Shown here one piece after another: positions 23,514-33,800 of a stretch of DNA of 64,000 nt. The position numbers were made by a program, and so were the translations under genes. The DNA comes from Bacteroidota bacterium (GTDB taxonomy: Bacteria; Bacteroidota; Bacteroidia; Chitinophagales; Chitinophagaceae), in contig CANGQJ010000003.1 of NCBI GenBank assembly GCA_947456625.1, positions 124,001 through 188,000 of the forward strand. Reading direction: 5' to 3'. A model generated the notes under the pieces. It saw only the letters and a list, made by a program, of their open reading frames with translations, searched no databases and had not been told where the DNA came from. How positions within the stretch are numbered: the first letter of the stretch is position 1; each line of letters opens with the position of its first letter.

Positions 23514-24773
23514 ATGAGTAGTGCAAAAATTCATATCATCAATCTGTTAAAGTGGATAGCAATTTGCATAATTGCAGGCATGCTCATAGGATCTGTTTGT
23601 GCATTATTTTTAAGTAGTTTGGATTTTGTAACTAAGTGGAGGGCTTCACATACTTGGATTATTTATAGTTTACCTATTGTTGGATTTATAATTGGTGCCA
23701 TGTATTATTACTTTGGAGGACCAGTTCAAAAAGGAAATAATTTATTACTTGAGCAACATAATAATCCAGCAACTAAAATTCCATTTAAACTTGCTCCCTT
23801 TGTATATATTGGAACACTACTAACACACTTAGCGGGTGGATCTGCGGGCCGCGAAGGCACTGCTGTTCAAATGGGAGGAGCCATTGCAGATCAGTTTACT
23901 GGCATTTTTAAATTAAATGATATCCAACGAAAAACAATTTTAATTGTAGGTATAAGTGCAGGTTTTTCGGCAGTATTTGGAACACCCATTGCTGGAGCCA
24001 TTTTTGCTTTAGAAATTATGTTGTTTAAAAATATTAGGGTTGCAGATATATTACCAAGTTTCGCTGCAGCATATATTGCACATTATACTTGTTTAGCCTG
24101 GGGTATACATCATACTATTTATACATTACCTACCATTGGTCATTTTAATATGCACTCTTTGGTGCCAACATTTTTAGCAGGTTTAATTTTTGGAACTACT
24201 GCTTTATTTTTTTCTGCAGCAAATAGTTTTTGGAGCAAGCTATTTGTAAACATCAAATACGAGCCATTGCGACCATTTATAGGCGGTATTATTTTAGTGA
24301 TAGTCATTTTACTAATGGGTACTACAAAATCAATTGATCCTTCCAAATTTTTGGGTTTAGGCATTCCTGCAATTACTGATTCATTTTTAACTCCGGCAGG
24401 TGGATATGATTTTTTAATTAAGCTATTATTAACCACTTTCACGCTTAGTGCTGGCTTTAAAGGCGGGGAAGTTACTCCCCTATTTTTTATAGGAGCAACA
24501 TTGGGAAATATTTTGATAATTTTTATTCCACTTCCCATGGCTCTCTTGGCTGCTATGGGTTTTGTAGCAGTTTTCGCAGGAGCCACACACTGTGCTGTTG
24601 CATCCATTGCACTTGGGTTTGAAATGTTTGGAACCAGTGCTGGCATCTATATTGGTCTTGCTAGCATTGTTGCCTATTTTTCATCAGGTTCAAAAGGGAT
24701 ATATAGTGCACAATTAAAGGAAGGTGTAAAATATCAATTTTATAATTATATCAAACGCATTTCAAATTTATAA
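23514..24773 (+). CDS. ClC-family chloride channel/antiporter
   Basis: This 419-residue, strongly hydrophobic protein has about ten or eleven membrane segments. The ClC signature GGSAGREGTAVQMGGAIAD (108-126) contains the gating glutamate Glu114, and SAVFGTPIAGAIFALE follows near 150-166. A late motif, GFKGGEVTPLFFIGATLG (about 317-334), lines the second half of the pore. The usual first GSGIP motif is not present in standard form, as in several divergent bacterial ClC groups, so ion selectivity (chloride or another anion) and transport mode are not certain. It is preceded by a small membrane protein gene and is 12 bp before an acetyltransferase gene. Confidence 0.88.
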   Translation: MSSAKIHIINLLKWIAICIIAGMLIGSVCALFLSSLDFVTKWRASHTWIIYSLPIVGFIIGAMYYYFGGPVQKGNNLLLEQHNNPATKIPFKLAPFVYIGTLLTHLAGGSAGREGTAVQMGGAIADQFTGIFKLNDIQRKTILIVGISAGFSAVFGTPIAGAIFALEIMLFKNIRVADILPSFAAAYIAHYTCLAWGIHHTIYTLPTIGHFNMHSLVPTFLAGLIFGTTALFFSAANSFWSKLFVNIKYEPLRPFIGGIILVIVILLMGTTKSIDPSKFLGLGIPAITDSFLTPAGGYDFLIKLLLTTFTLSAGFKGGEVTPLFFIGATLGNILIIFIPLPMALLAAMGFVAVFAGATHCAVASIALGFEMFGTSAGIYIGLASIVAYFSSGSKGIYSAQLKEGVKYQFYNYIKRISNL

Positions 24774-24785
24774 ATCATTTAGGGA

Positions 24786-25340
24786 ATGGCTATTTTAAAA
24801 TTAGTAGAAACAGAGCAAGAATTAATTGGATTGAAACAATTACAAACAAATAATTTAAGAAGATTAGTAGGGGAAGCCGAAGCAATGAAAGAAGGTTTTG
24901 TTACTTCGGAATATAGTTTGGAATTATTAAAGAAAATGCATGCAATATATCCATCAATCATAGTGAAGGAAGGAGATGAAGTAGTGGGTTATACCATTGT
25001 GACGAATAAGGCAGTATTTGGAGAACATCCAGAGTTAGATCACTTGTTTAATACCCTTGACGCAACTAAATACAATAATGTCTTTTTAAAAGCGTACCCA
25101 TATATTTTGATTGGGCAGGTTTGTGTAGGAAAATCACACCGAGGTCAAGGCTGGGTCCCTAAAATGTATGATTTCTACAAAAGTAATCATGCTAAAAATT
25201 ACAAGTTCCTGGTTACCGATATCTCACAAGCCAACAAAAGATCCATTCGGATGCACGAAAAAATTGGTTTTGAAACCATTGGAGTGATTGAACAAGTAGG
25301 AACTGGTTGGGATATTGTTTTATGGGATTGGAATAAATAA
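24786..25340 (+). CDS. GNAT-family N-acetyltransferase
   Basis: The 184-residue protein has a GNAT acetyl-CoA-binding region, ILIGQVCVGKSHRGQGWVPKMYDFYK (about residues 107-132), whose SHRGQG loop is diagnostic. The later SIRMHEKIGFETIGV (about 151-165) forms the typical fourth motif. The N-terminal half is an extension found in a subgroup of GNATs where the substrate is unknown. It follows the ClC gene by 12 bp and precedes the amidohydrolase gene by 20 bp in the same direction, so it may be the middle of a short operon. Confidence 0.8.
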   Translation: MAILKLVETEQELIGLKQLQTNNLRRLVGEAEAMKEGFVTSEYSLELLKKMHAIYPSIIVKEGDEVVGYTIVTNKAVFGEHPELDHLFNTLDATKYNNVFLKAYPYILIGQVCVGKSHRGQGWVPKMYDFYKSNHAKNYKFLVTDISQANKRSIRMHEKIGFETIGVIEQVGTGWDIVLWDWNK

Positions 25341-25360
25341 TTCAAAAAAAATAATTTATT

Positions 25361-26785
25361 ATGTATAAAATTAGTAGCATTTTGTTATTGATAATTCTTA
25401 ATCAATATTCATTTGCGCAAAATAAGATCACTCCCATTTTAATTACGGATATAAATATTGTTGATGTTGAAAATAACAAAACAATACCGCATCAATTTGT
25501 TGCCATTAAAGGTGATAGAATTGTTGAAATTGGAGGGAGTAAATTAAAAACTAAATATATAAAGGCACAAATTATTAATGGAAATAATAAATTTATAATG
25601 CCTTCACTTTGGGATATGCACGTTCACTTTGGCGGAGATACACTAAGAGAAGAAAATAAAATGTTACTACCATTATATATTGCGATGGGAATTAGTCATG
25701 TTAGAGACTGTGCTGGTGATATCAGCTTAGAGGTAATTGATTGGAAGAATAAAATTCAAGAGGGTAAATTATTAGGCCCTACCATTTTTACATCTGGGCC
25801 TAAATTAGAAGGTATCAATTCCATTTGGCCGGGTGATTTAGAAATTGGAACTGAATCAGAAATGAATACAGCTTTAGATTCTCTGCAAAAATTAAAAGTG
25901 GATTTTATTAAAATTACCGATAATACATTAGCACCTGAATTATTTTTAAAATCAATAGTTGAAGCAAGAAAAAGAGGTTGGAAAGTTACTGGTCATGCAC
26001 CTGCTACTATGACTATTGAGTTGCTATCAAAAAATGGATTGTCTGCAATTGAACATATTGGATATTTAATTCGCTCCGCTTCCAAGGATGAAGAATTGAT
26101 CACTCAATTAAAAGCAGCTAACAAAATTAATGGCAGAGAGGCATCGGAAAAATATTTACAGAGTTTTGACAGTTTAGTTGCTCTCAAAAAATTTAAGCAA
26201 TTGGCAAAAAACGGTACGGCTGTAGTGCCAACTATCAATGGATCATATATCACAACTTATTTAGATCAAACAAGTCATGAGCAAGATGATTATTTAAAGT
26301 ATCTAGGTCCTGCATTAAAAAGAACATACAATTGGAGAGTACAAAGGGCAGCTAATGATAATAAAGAAGCAATCGAATTTAGGCATCGCAACTTTGAAGC
26401 TGGTGCAAAATTATTGCCGTTGCTTTATCAGTCAGGCGTAAGTATTTTGGCTGGAACAGATGCAGGGTATCTTAATTCGTATAATTATCCAGGCCTTGGT
26501 ATGCACCAAGAATTAGCAATAATGGTTAAATATGGGTTAAATGCACAACAAGCATTAAAGTGTTCCATAATAAACGGCCCTGCTTTTTTTAATATGGAAA
26601 AAGATTATGGTGCTGTACAAAAAAATAAAATGGCAGAATTACTTATACTTAATTCAAATCCATTATTAAATATACAAAATACACAATCCATTTTTGGATT
26701 AGTAAGACAAGGAAAATATTTGGATCGAAAACAATTAGACCAATTATTAATTCAAGTAGCAGGTAAAGTAAAAGCCTTGAATTAA
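25361..26785 (+). CDS. Secreted amidohydrolase-superfamily enzyme (imidazolonepropionase-like)
   Basis: The 474-residue protein starts with a signal peptide (to about residue 19). Amidohydrolase metal-site residues are present: DMHVHFGG (about 86-93), a lysine in DFIKITDN (about 180-187) that can be carboxylated, His in VTGHAPA (about 212-218), His in IEHIGYL (about 233-239), and Asp in GTDAGYL (near 367). A terminal segment returns to the small beta-sandwich typical of the superfamily (NKMAELLILNSNPL). Secreted members often cleave peptides or prolidase-type substrates, but the real substrate is not evident. It ends 15 bp from a convergent amidinotransferase-family gene. Confidence 0.85.
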   Translation: MYKISSILLLIILNQYSFAQNKITPILITDINIVDVENNKTIPHQFVAIKGDRIVEIGGSKLKTKYIKAQIINGNNKFIMPSLWDMHVHFGGDTLREENKMLLPLYIAMGISHVRDCAGDISLEVIDWKNKIQEGKLLGPTIFTSGPKLEGINSIWPGDLEIGTESEMNTALDSLQKLKVDFIKITDNTLAPELFLKSIVEARKRGWKVTGHAPATMTIELLSKNGLSAIEHIGYLIRSASKDEELITQLKAANKINGREASEKYLQSFDSLVALKKFKQLAKNGTAVVPTINGSYITTYLDQTSHEQDDYLKYLGPALKRTYNWRVQRAANDNKEAIEFRHRNFEAGAKLLPLLYQSGVSILAGTDAGYLNSYNYPGLGMHQELAIMVKYGLNAQQALKCSIINGPAFFNMEKDYGAVQKNKMAELLILNSNPLLNIQNTQSIFGLVRQGKYLDRKQLDQLLIQVAGKVKALN

Positions 26786-26800
26786 AACAAATTTAATATT

Positions 26801-27670
26801 TTATGATCTATCCACCGGTCTTGTCAAGCAAGTAGGACCTCCGCCTCCCTTGACACTTATTTCAGCACCTTGGTATTCAATTACCTTGCAACCTGCTTTT
26901 TCTAGTCTTGATTTAGTGATTGGATTTCCTTTTACCATTAAGCAAACACGCGGTGATAAAGCAAGTACATTACAGCCCATGCTTTCAAACTCTTCATCAG
27001 GTACTTCAACCAAATCAAACCCTCTTGCAATTAATTCGTTTCTAAATACGATTGGAATTAAAGGAGAATATACTACTGCTAAGTTTTTATCTACTGGACT
27101 TAATACCGACATTAAATGAAATACATCAGAAGGTCCCTTATAGTGTGGCATGGACACTGGCATTACGGTAACACCTTGGGGTGCTAACAGTGCTGATAAT
27201 TGACGAATCCCTTCCTCATTGGTACGATAGGTATGCCCAACTGCCAATGTTTTTTCATCTAACCAAGCCACGTCGCCCCCTTCAACAGTGCCTGGTGCTT
27301 TTATAACACCCAATATAGGAATGCCAGCTGCTTCAAAAGCACGCTGCTCTGCGGCAGGCTCGTTAATGCGGCCTTCCTTACCCATATTACAAATTATCAT
27401 TCCCTTACTTGTTGCAATAGCTGCATCTCTGCAATAAATAGAATCCATATTTACGGTACTATCCTGTGGTAAATACAAAACCTCGGTGCCATTTTCTATA
27501 AATACTTTTTCAAATGCTTCATACTCTGCTAATGCTATTGAAATATCAGGCTTGCCTAAATAATTTAAAGCTTCCCAATGCTGCGAAATATGCGCATCAT
27601 CCATAAAAGCAGCAACCGCTTTTTTAATAAATACCGTTTTTAATTTTCCGAATTCAGAATGAGCACTCAT
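26801..27670 (-). CDS. Guanidino-group-modifying enzyme (amidinotransferase/DDAH family)
   Basis: The 289-residue protein belongs to the pentein-fold family. Visible elements are the substrate region DSIYCRDAAI (about 76-85), EGGDVAWLDEKTLAVG (about 129-144), the catalytic His in DVFHLMSVLSP (near 170-180), and the nucleophilic Cys281 in GGGGPTCLTRPV. It probably hydrolyses or transfers the amidino group of arginine or methylated arginine. Dimethylargininase-like and arginine-deiminase-like activity are the main options. Eleven bases separate it from the upstream amino-acid permease gene, so transporter and enzyme probably form one arginine or guanidino-compound operon. An arginase gene is found 20 kb away. 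Confidence 0.82.
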   Translation of the reverse strand: MSAHSEFGKLKTVFIKKAVAAFMDDAHISQHWEALNYLGKPDISIALAEYEAFEKVFIENGTEVLYLPQDSTVNMDSIYCRDAAIATSKGMIICNMGKEGRINEPAAEQRAFEAAGIPILGVIKAPGTVEGGDVAWLDEKTLAVGHTYRTNEEGIRQLSALLAPQGVTVMPVSMPHYKGPSDVFHLMSVLSPVDKNLAVVYSPLIPIVFRNELIARGFDLVEVPDEEFESMGCNVLALSPRVCLMVKGNPITKSRLEKAGCKVIEYQGAEISVKGGGGPTCLTRPVDRS

Positions 27671-27681
27671 AATAAATTTAA

Positions 27682-29001
27682 TTAATTGGTTTGTGTTTTG
27701 TCTCGTTTAGCAATTGCAAAAACATAAATAGGGACAGAAAATAAAGTAAGAAAAAATCCCCAGAAAACTGTTTCCTGTCCTAGTCCTAGCATAATCCAAA
27801 TGCAAAATATAAATGTAAAACTTGCAAGCATAATAGCCATTGTTTTAGTCCAATTATTTGCAAAGTTTTTTCTTAATCTTAATATCATAAAAGAGGCTGT
27901 ACAAAAAACATAAGGAATAATAATGGTTGAGGTAGTAAGTAAAATTAAAAACTGAAACTGTGCTACCAACCCTTTAGTGTAATTCATTATCATAAATACA
28001 GAGACGAAAACACTGGAGATAACCATACCAAGTGCAGGCACCCCCTTACTATTATTAAGCGCAAAAACTGCTGGAAATAATTTGTCCTTTGCAATAGCTG
28101 CAGGCAATTGCCCTTGTATTAATATATATCCATTTAATGCGCCAAATGCAGCAATAGCAACCCCTGCACTTACTAAATATTGTGCACTTGGCCCCCATAT
28201 TAAAATAGCAGCATCGGCAAATGGAGTGACACTTGTTTTTAATTGCGCTGCTGGTATCATACCCATAATAGCAACCGTGCTTAAAATATACACCAGTGTT
28301 GCAATAAGGGTTCCCATGGTGGTGGCTTTAGCAACAGTGCTTGCCGAATTAGCAACACTACCCGAAGGAATGGTTGCACACTCAATACCTAAAAAAGCAA
28401 AAAAAGTTAAAGTAGTAGTGGCTGTTATTGCTGCAAAGTTGGAACTGCCACTATTATTAAATGGTAAAAAATTATCCCAATGAATATAAAATAAACCTGC
28501 AATGCCAATACAAATTATGGGAACAATTTTTAAAATAGTAGTAACCAATTGTAATTTCCCCGAGGTTAATATACCTAATGAATTAACCCAAGTTAAAAAC
28601 CAAATGGTAGCTAGTCCAGTAAACGCAGCAAGTAAACTATTAGTAGATAATGCTGGGATAAAAGTACTCATAGCACTAATAAAGGAAACAGTAATAGCTG
28701 CGTTGGAACACCAAACCGAGACTAAATAACACCAAGCCACTAGGAATCCTGCAAAATCGCCCAGGCCTTTTTGTGAATACGCATAAGGACCGCCGTTTGC
28801 TGCTGGTAATAAATTAGATAAATGTGCAAATACTTTAGACAATAAAAAAGCGCCTATGGATGCGCATATCCAACCCACTAAACTAATGCCTCCAAAACTT
28901 GCAAGTGTTGCAGGCATCATAAAAACACCGGCGCCAATCATATTACCTATGACCAATGAAGTGCTGGTCCATAAACCCAATTGATTTTTGCTTTCCTGCA
29001 T
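27682..29001 (-). CDS. APC-superfamily amino-acid permease/antiporter (AdiC/PotE-like)
   Basis: This 439-residue membrane protein has about twelve hydrophobic helices. The first helix contains VIGNMIGAGVFMMPATLASFG (about 17-37), the unwound Gly-rich substrate site seen in arginine/agmatine and putrescine/ornithine exchangers. FFAFLGIECATIPSG (near 205-220) is the helix 6 substrate motif. It would exchange or import a basic amino acid or amine. The next gene, 11 bp downstream, encodes an amidinotransferase-family enzyme, which supports an arginine-related substrate. Upstream lies the strong terminator of the SusC/SusD operon. Confidence 0.88.
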   Translation of the reverse strand: MQESKNQLGLWTSTSLVIGNMIGAGVFMMPATLASFGGISLVGWICASIGAFLLSKVFAHLSNLLPAANGGPYAYSQKGLGDFAGFLVAWCYLVSVWCSNAAITVSFISAMSTFIPALSTNSLLAAFTGLATIWFLTWVNSLGILTSGKLQLVTTILKIVPIICIGIAGLFYIHWDNFLPFNNSGSSNFAAITATTTLTFFAFLGIECATIPSGSVANSASTVAKATTMGTLIATLVYILSTVAIMGMIPAAQLKTSVTPFADAAILIWGPSAQYLVSAGVAIAAFGALNGYILIQGQLPAAIAKDKLFPAVFALNNSKGVPALGMVISSVFVSVFMIMNYTKGLVAQFQFLILLTTSTIIIPYVFCTASFMILRLRKNFANNWTKTMAIMLASFTFIFCIWIMLGLGQETVFWGFFLTLFSVPIYVFAIAKRDKTQTN

Positions 29002-29063
29002 GCTGTTAAGTTAGGAAAAGTAGTGGAATTATACATACAAAACCTAAGGGTAAAGGAAATAAA

Positions 29064-29090
29064 AAAGCCCCGCGAAATTCGCGGGGCTTT
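29064..29090 (-). terminator. Strong rho-independent terminator of the SusC/SusD operon
   Basis: A 13-bp perfect stem (AAAGCCCCGCGAA / TTCGCGGGGCTTT) with a one-base centre is GC-rich against an AT-rich background. On the minus strand it is followed by a six-base T-run. It lies 24 bp after the SusD stop codon. Confidence 0.93.
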
Positions 29091-29113
29091 AAATATATTA
29101 ACTGATATAAAAA

Positions 29114-30829
29114 CTACCAGTTAGGATTTTTAACAGCTGCAGAACCTGTAGCTGGTGCGTTCTTTCCAGTTTCATCTGTAGGAACATCCCAATAGTCCAT
29201 AAAGTTAAAGTTAAGTGTAGCGTTAGTGTAAACTACTTTGTTAAAGATCAAAGTAGCGCCATAACGTCCACCACCATTTGTTGTACTATAAGTCCAACCC
29301 CAACGTCTTGCATCAAACCAAGATAAACCACGGAAAGCAAGTGCAGCACCTCTTTCTTTAGTTAACTCAGTTAAAGCAGCAGTTGCAGAGATAGAAGTTG
29401 CTAATGCAGCAACACCTGCTTTTTGGTAAGTACGAACAGCGTTAATTAAAGCAACACCACCAGCAACATCATTAGATCTAATTTTAGCTTCCGCTAACAT
29501 TAAAGCATTTTCTTCATAAGATGGCCCGATATAAACTTCAATTCCACCTGGTTGCTTAGAACCAAGTACAGGAACTGTTAAGCCTTTTGCAGCACCGTCC
29601 ACTAAAGAGTAACGAGTTGTGTTTGTATTAGCATCACCATAGAATACACCATCAGCAGTACTAAAGTTTGCTAAACGAGCATCGCCAGCACCAAAGTTTG
29701 CAACTAAACGCTCAGACACTTTATAAGTAGTGTTTTGGTTAGAAGCAGCACAGATACTAGCAACTGTACCAGAAGTTGCAGAGAAGAAAGAGTTAGTAGC
29801 AGTAGAACGACCTGTGAATACATAGTCGCCTTGACCAATACCTGCATTACAATAAGTTGTAATAGCAGCCCAATCAGCAGCAGAAATTACTGGTATAGAA
29901 GCTTTTGAAATAGTTGCACTTGTGCTACCATTTACAAAAGGAGCTAAACGGTTTACTAAAATGTTTCTAGCAAGTAAAGTATTAATTGACTTAATAAATT
30001 GAGCTGTAGAAGGCACTTTACCTAAACCAGTTTGATTTTGTTGAGGGATTAACTGAGTTAACATTGCAGTGTAATCGCCTTGGCTACCAATACTAGATAA
30101 AGTAGTTTGAGCTAATTTTAATTGCTTGTCGGACTCTGCAATGATTGCGTTATGATCAACGTACTTGTTGTTAATTGTAGCCGATTTGTCTTCAATTAAG
30201 CCAGCATAGTACATGCTACCAAGTTGTGCATATGCATAACCTTTCCAGAAATAACACCAAGCTTGCACTGTTTTTGCTTTATCAGCAGACAATGAAGAAA
30301 TTGAAGCTAAATTTTCAAGTGCTGTGTTACAACCATTAATCATAGCGTACATATTTGTCCACTCATAATATAATGCGTTGTTACCATTTGCTGTAGAAGC
30401 TGGGTCGTTAAAACCACGAATGATACCAGTTGCTTGAGGTGAAGTGTTTTTGAAAGTTGTAGTAGCAGCATTTGTTGGATCAGCTACGAAACTATCAGGA
30501 ACACCCATTGTTGTTGTTTGGTTGTTAGAACCTTGTCCACCACCTACAACGTCACCCATTAACTCGCGGTAACCCCATGGTAATGAAAAATAGCTATCAC
30601 CCAACCATCCATCTCCGTAGTTGAAACCGTTCCAGTACACGCTACCTTGCGCATATGCAGCAATTCCACCTTCGGTGTTTACGTTACCCGCAAAAGTCGG
30701 GTCGTTAGGGTCTTTCACATCAAGTTGTTTCGTACAAGCGCTTGAAACTAACATGATGGTTGCGACCGCCAAGATGTACAAACTGTACGATCCTGATGTT
30801 CTTTGTTTTAAATTTATTAATCTTTTCAT
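29114..30829 (-). CDS. SusD/RagB-family outer-membrane nutrient-binding lipoprotein
   Basis: The 571-residue protein has a lipoprotein signal with Cys at about residue 32 (SSACTKQLDV), followed by acidic residues. The body shows SusD features: a TPR-like helical scaffold (WCYFWKGYAYAQLGSMYYAG near 190), and the conserved C-terminal block LAEAKIRSNDVAGGVALINAVR and ELTKERGAALAFRGLSWFDARRWG (about 435-515). It caps the SusC channel and binds the nutrient before import. It starts 29 bp after its partner SusC gene and ends before a strong terminator. The ligand is not shown by sequence. No glycoside hydrolase lies inside the operon. Confidence 0.92.
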   Translation of the reverse strand: MKRLINLKQRTSGSYSLYILAVATIMLVSSACTKQLDVKDPNDPTFAGNVNTEGGIAAYAQGSVYWNGFNYGDGWLGDSYFSLPWGYRELMGDVVGGGQGSNNQTTTMGVPDSFVADPTNAATTTFKNTSPQATGIIRGFNDPASTANGNNALYYEWTNMYAMINGCNTALENLASISSLSADKAKTVQAWCYFWKGYAYAQLGSMYYAGLIEDKSATINNKYVDHNAIIAESDKQLKLAQTTLSSIGSQGDYTAMLTQLIPQQNQTGLGKVPSTAQFIKSINTLLARNILVNRLAPFVNGSTSATISKASIPVISAADWAAITTYCNAGIGQGDYVFTGRSTATNSFFSATSGTVASICAASNQNTTYKVSERLVANFGAGDARLANFSTADGVFYGDANTNTTRYSLVDGAAKGLTVPVLGSKQPGGIEVYIGPSYEENALMLAEAKIRSNDVAGGVALINAVRTYQKAGVAALATSISATAALTELTKERGAALAFRGLSWFDARRWGWTYSTTNGGGRYGATLIFNKVVYTNATLNFNFMDYWDVPTDETGKNAPATGSAAVKNPNW

Positions 30830-30857
30830 CTGTTATACTTTTTTATTTAGGTTAGAA

Positions 30858-33800
30858 TTAGAATCCAAGGTTTAATGAAATTTGGAAAGATTTCATATTT
30901 GGAATCGTACTATGATCAACACCTCTGTCATAAGAAGAGTTAGAAGCACCTGAACTAATTTCTGGATCTAAACCATCATACTTAGTAAAGGTTAACAAGT
31001 TACGACCACTTAACACCAATTGTGCTTTTTTAGCCCATTTGATATCTGTGAATTTTGCTAAGTCAACTCCTAAAGAGATGTTTCTTAATCTTACGAAAGA
31101 GGCATCAGAATAGAAATAGTCTTTTGTAACGTTGTTACCAACACCCTTAGCTGTATTACCTAAAGCGTAGTAAGCACTCGCATAGTAAGCAGACCAAGCG
31201 CCAGTTTGTCCACCAATTGTAACTGGTTTAGCAAAGTCACTACTAATACCATCACGATACATCCACTCTTTAGTTTGCTCATACAAGTGTGCACCATTTA
31301 CCCAATCAAATTGGAAACCAAAAGTGATAGCTTGTTTGAAAGTAAAGTTGTTGATGAATGAAGAAGTAAATGTTGGGTTAGGATCTCCTAAAGAAGTTGC
31401 TTCGTCAGAGAAGAAAATTGCTTTAGTTGCTGTGTTCACTACACGACCATTTACGATTTCATACTTACTTTGATCAGCAGCTGCGATAAATGGAGTTTTG
31501 CCATCAGCTCTTAAAGCAGATACGCTAGTTAAGGCTTTGTAACCATATAACTCACCAATCTTACGTCCAGCAGCTAATGCTAAACCTGTAGAACCAGCAT
31601 AAGAAATCAATGGTATATCACCACCTTCTACTTTATCAATCATAGAAACTTGGTGTCCCCAGTTTGTTGTGAAATCCCAAGCAAAATTCTTAGAATTAAC
31701 TACTGGGATACTTAAGCTAAATTGAATACCATTAGAAGACAATGCAATTGCGTTTGTTAATAAACTTGTTCCACCAGTACTTGGCGGTACGTTTTGAGCA
31801 AAGATTGCATTATCGGTATTACGCTTCCAGTAAGTAAATGAAGCGTTTAAAGTTCTAAACCAGTTACCTGATTTTAATAAACCTAAAGATAAATCTGTAC
31901 CGAATTCAGTTTCAGTTGAAACCTCCACATTTAAGTTAGGGTTTTTAGCAGAAGACTGATTGGTGTATGCAACTTGAGAACCTGTTGGTTGCAAGTTTAA
32001 CACAGGGTAACGATCAAATGCACCTGGTTGGATACCCGCTTGACCATAAGCCGCACGTAATTTCCAAGAAGTGATGAAGTTACTTACTTTATCAAAAAAC
32101 TTAAATGACTCTAAGTTTACATAACCATTGTAGTGAGGGAAAGTGAATGGTTTAGAACCTGCACCAAACGCAGAAGAATAGTCAGTTCTAAATCCACCAG
32201 TAACACCCGCGTGGTTAGCCCAGTCAATTTTTTGATCCACTACATAACCAAATGTTACAAATGTTTCATTGTAGTCATAGTTATAAGCTTGAGACTGAGT
32301 AGAAGTCATAGAGAATGGAGGATTTAACTGTAAAGAAATACCGTAACCATCTAACTCCTTGTATTGACTCTTACGATAATCAAAACCAGCTAAAGTGCTT
32401 GTAGTGATTGGCAATTTCAAACCAAAATCTCTTTGGAAGTCAGTTGTAGCAACTGCATTCGCGTTAAAGTTTTGTTTTGTTAAATTGTATTGGAAGTTAT
32501 CAATTTCACCTGTATTATCTGAACCGTTCGCACGACTAGCCCAGCTACCATAGTAGTTAGAGCTTTCGTCTAAAGATTGGTTGTAATAAGTCCAAACATC
32601 GTTTTCATTTCTGTAGCTAATACCATATTTCGCATTCAACACAATGTTTTTGTTGATTTTGTAGTTAGCTTCAAAATTTTGGATGATATCATATTTCTTA
32701 CTGTTACCGCTTGTATAATCCACTTGATAGTAAGGGTTACCCGCGTTTACAGAAACGAAACTAGCTTTTTGATACACTGGGTGTTTACCACCTACAACTG
32801 TATCAGCAATGCTTAAGAATGGAGAGGTATTTAAGAAACCATAAATTTGACCTACACCTGCATTTGAGTTACCGTATCCAAATCCTGTTCCACCTGGTGC
32901 TCCCAAACCTGGGTGCATGTCGTTGGCAGTATAAGCAATACTAGTAATAGAACGGATAGTGAAATTTTTGAAAATTTCAGCACCAATGTTTGCAGTAATA
33001 TTTGTTCTGTCTAAAGCACCATTGTTTCTTAAGAAAGGAGAATTAGAATGATTGTTAGAAACAGTCAAGCTAAAGTCGTTTTTCTCACCGCCACCATTTA
33101 CGTTAATGCTATTGTTGATTGTTTGTGCATCTTGGAAGATTTCAGCAAAGTGATCATGGTATTTTAAAGCACCAACATATGGTTTGTTAAATTGGTTTCT
33201 TGGATCCAAGATACCATAACGAGTATAGCTCTGAGTTTCACCAGGAGCATTAGGGTTTGTTCCAACCTCACTACCATAAGTATAGGCTAATGAACCAGAA
33301 CCTAATAAAGATCCTAATACTGGGTCAATTGTTAAAGGAGCACCTTTAGCAAAACCACCACTTGCGTTTGCAGAAATAATATTTCCGTTAGCATCTGTTA
33401 AGTAAGGGTGCAATTGAGCTTTACCAAAGTTTCCAGAGTTAATGAAAGTACTGTTTGCAACGCTAGAAGAAACGTTTACATTAATTTTTCCTTTCACCCC
33501 TTTTTTAGTGAAAATTTGGATTACACCATTCGCACCTTGCGCACCATATAAAGAAGCAGAAGCAGCACCTTGAACTACCTCCACACGATCAACTTGAGTT
33601 AAGTCGATAGTTGTTAAGCTAGAGAAAGGAACCTCAACTCCATCTAATAATACTAATGGACGAGTACCACCTTGTACGGTGTTAATACCACGTAATACGA
33701 TGTTTACTTGGTCACCAGGGTTACCAGACACAGAAGAAATTTGCGCACCTGGGATTTTACCGATCAAAGCTTGGTCGATAGAAGCAGCAGGAACGATAGG

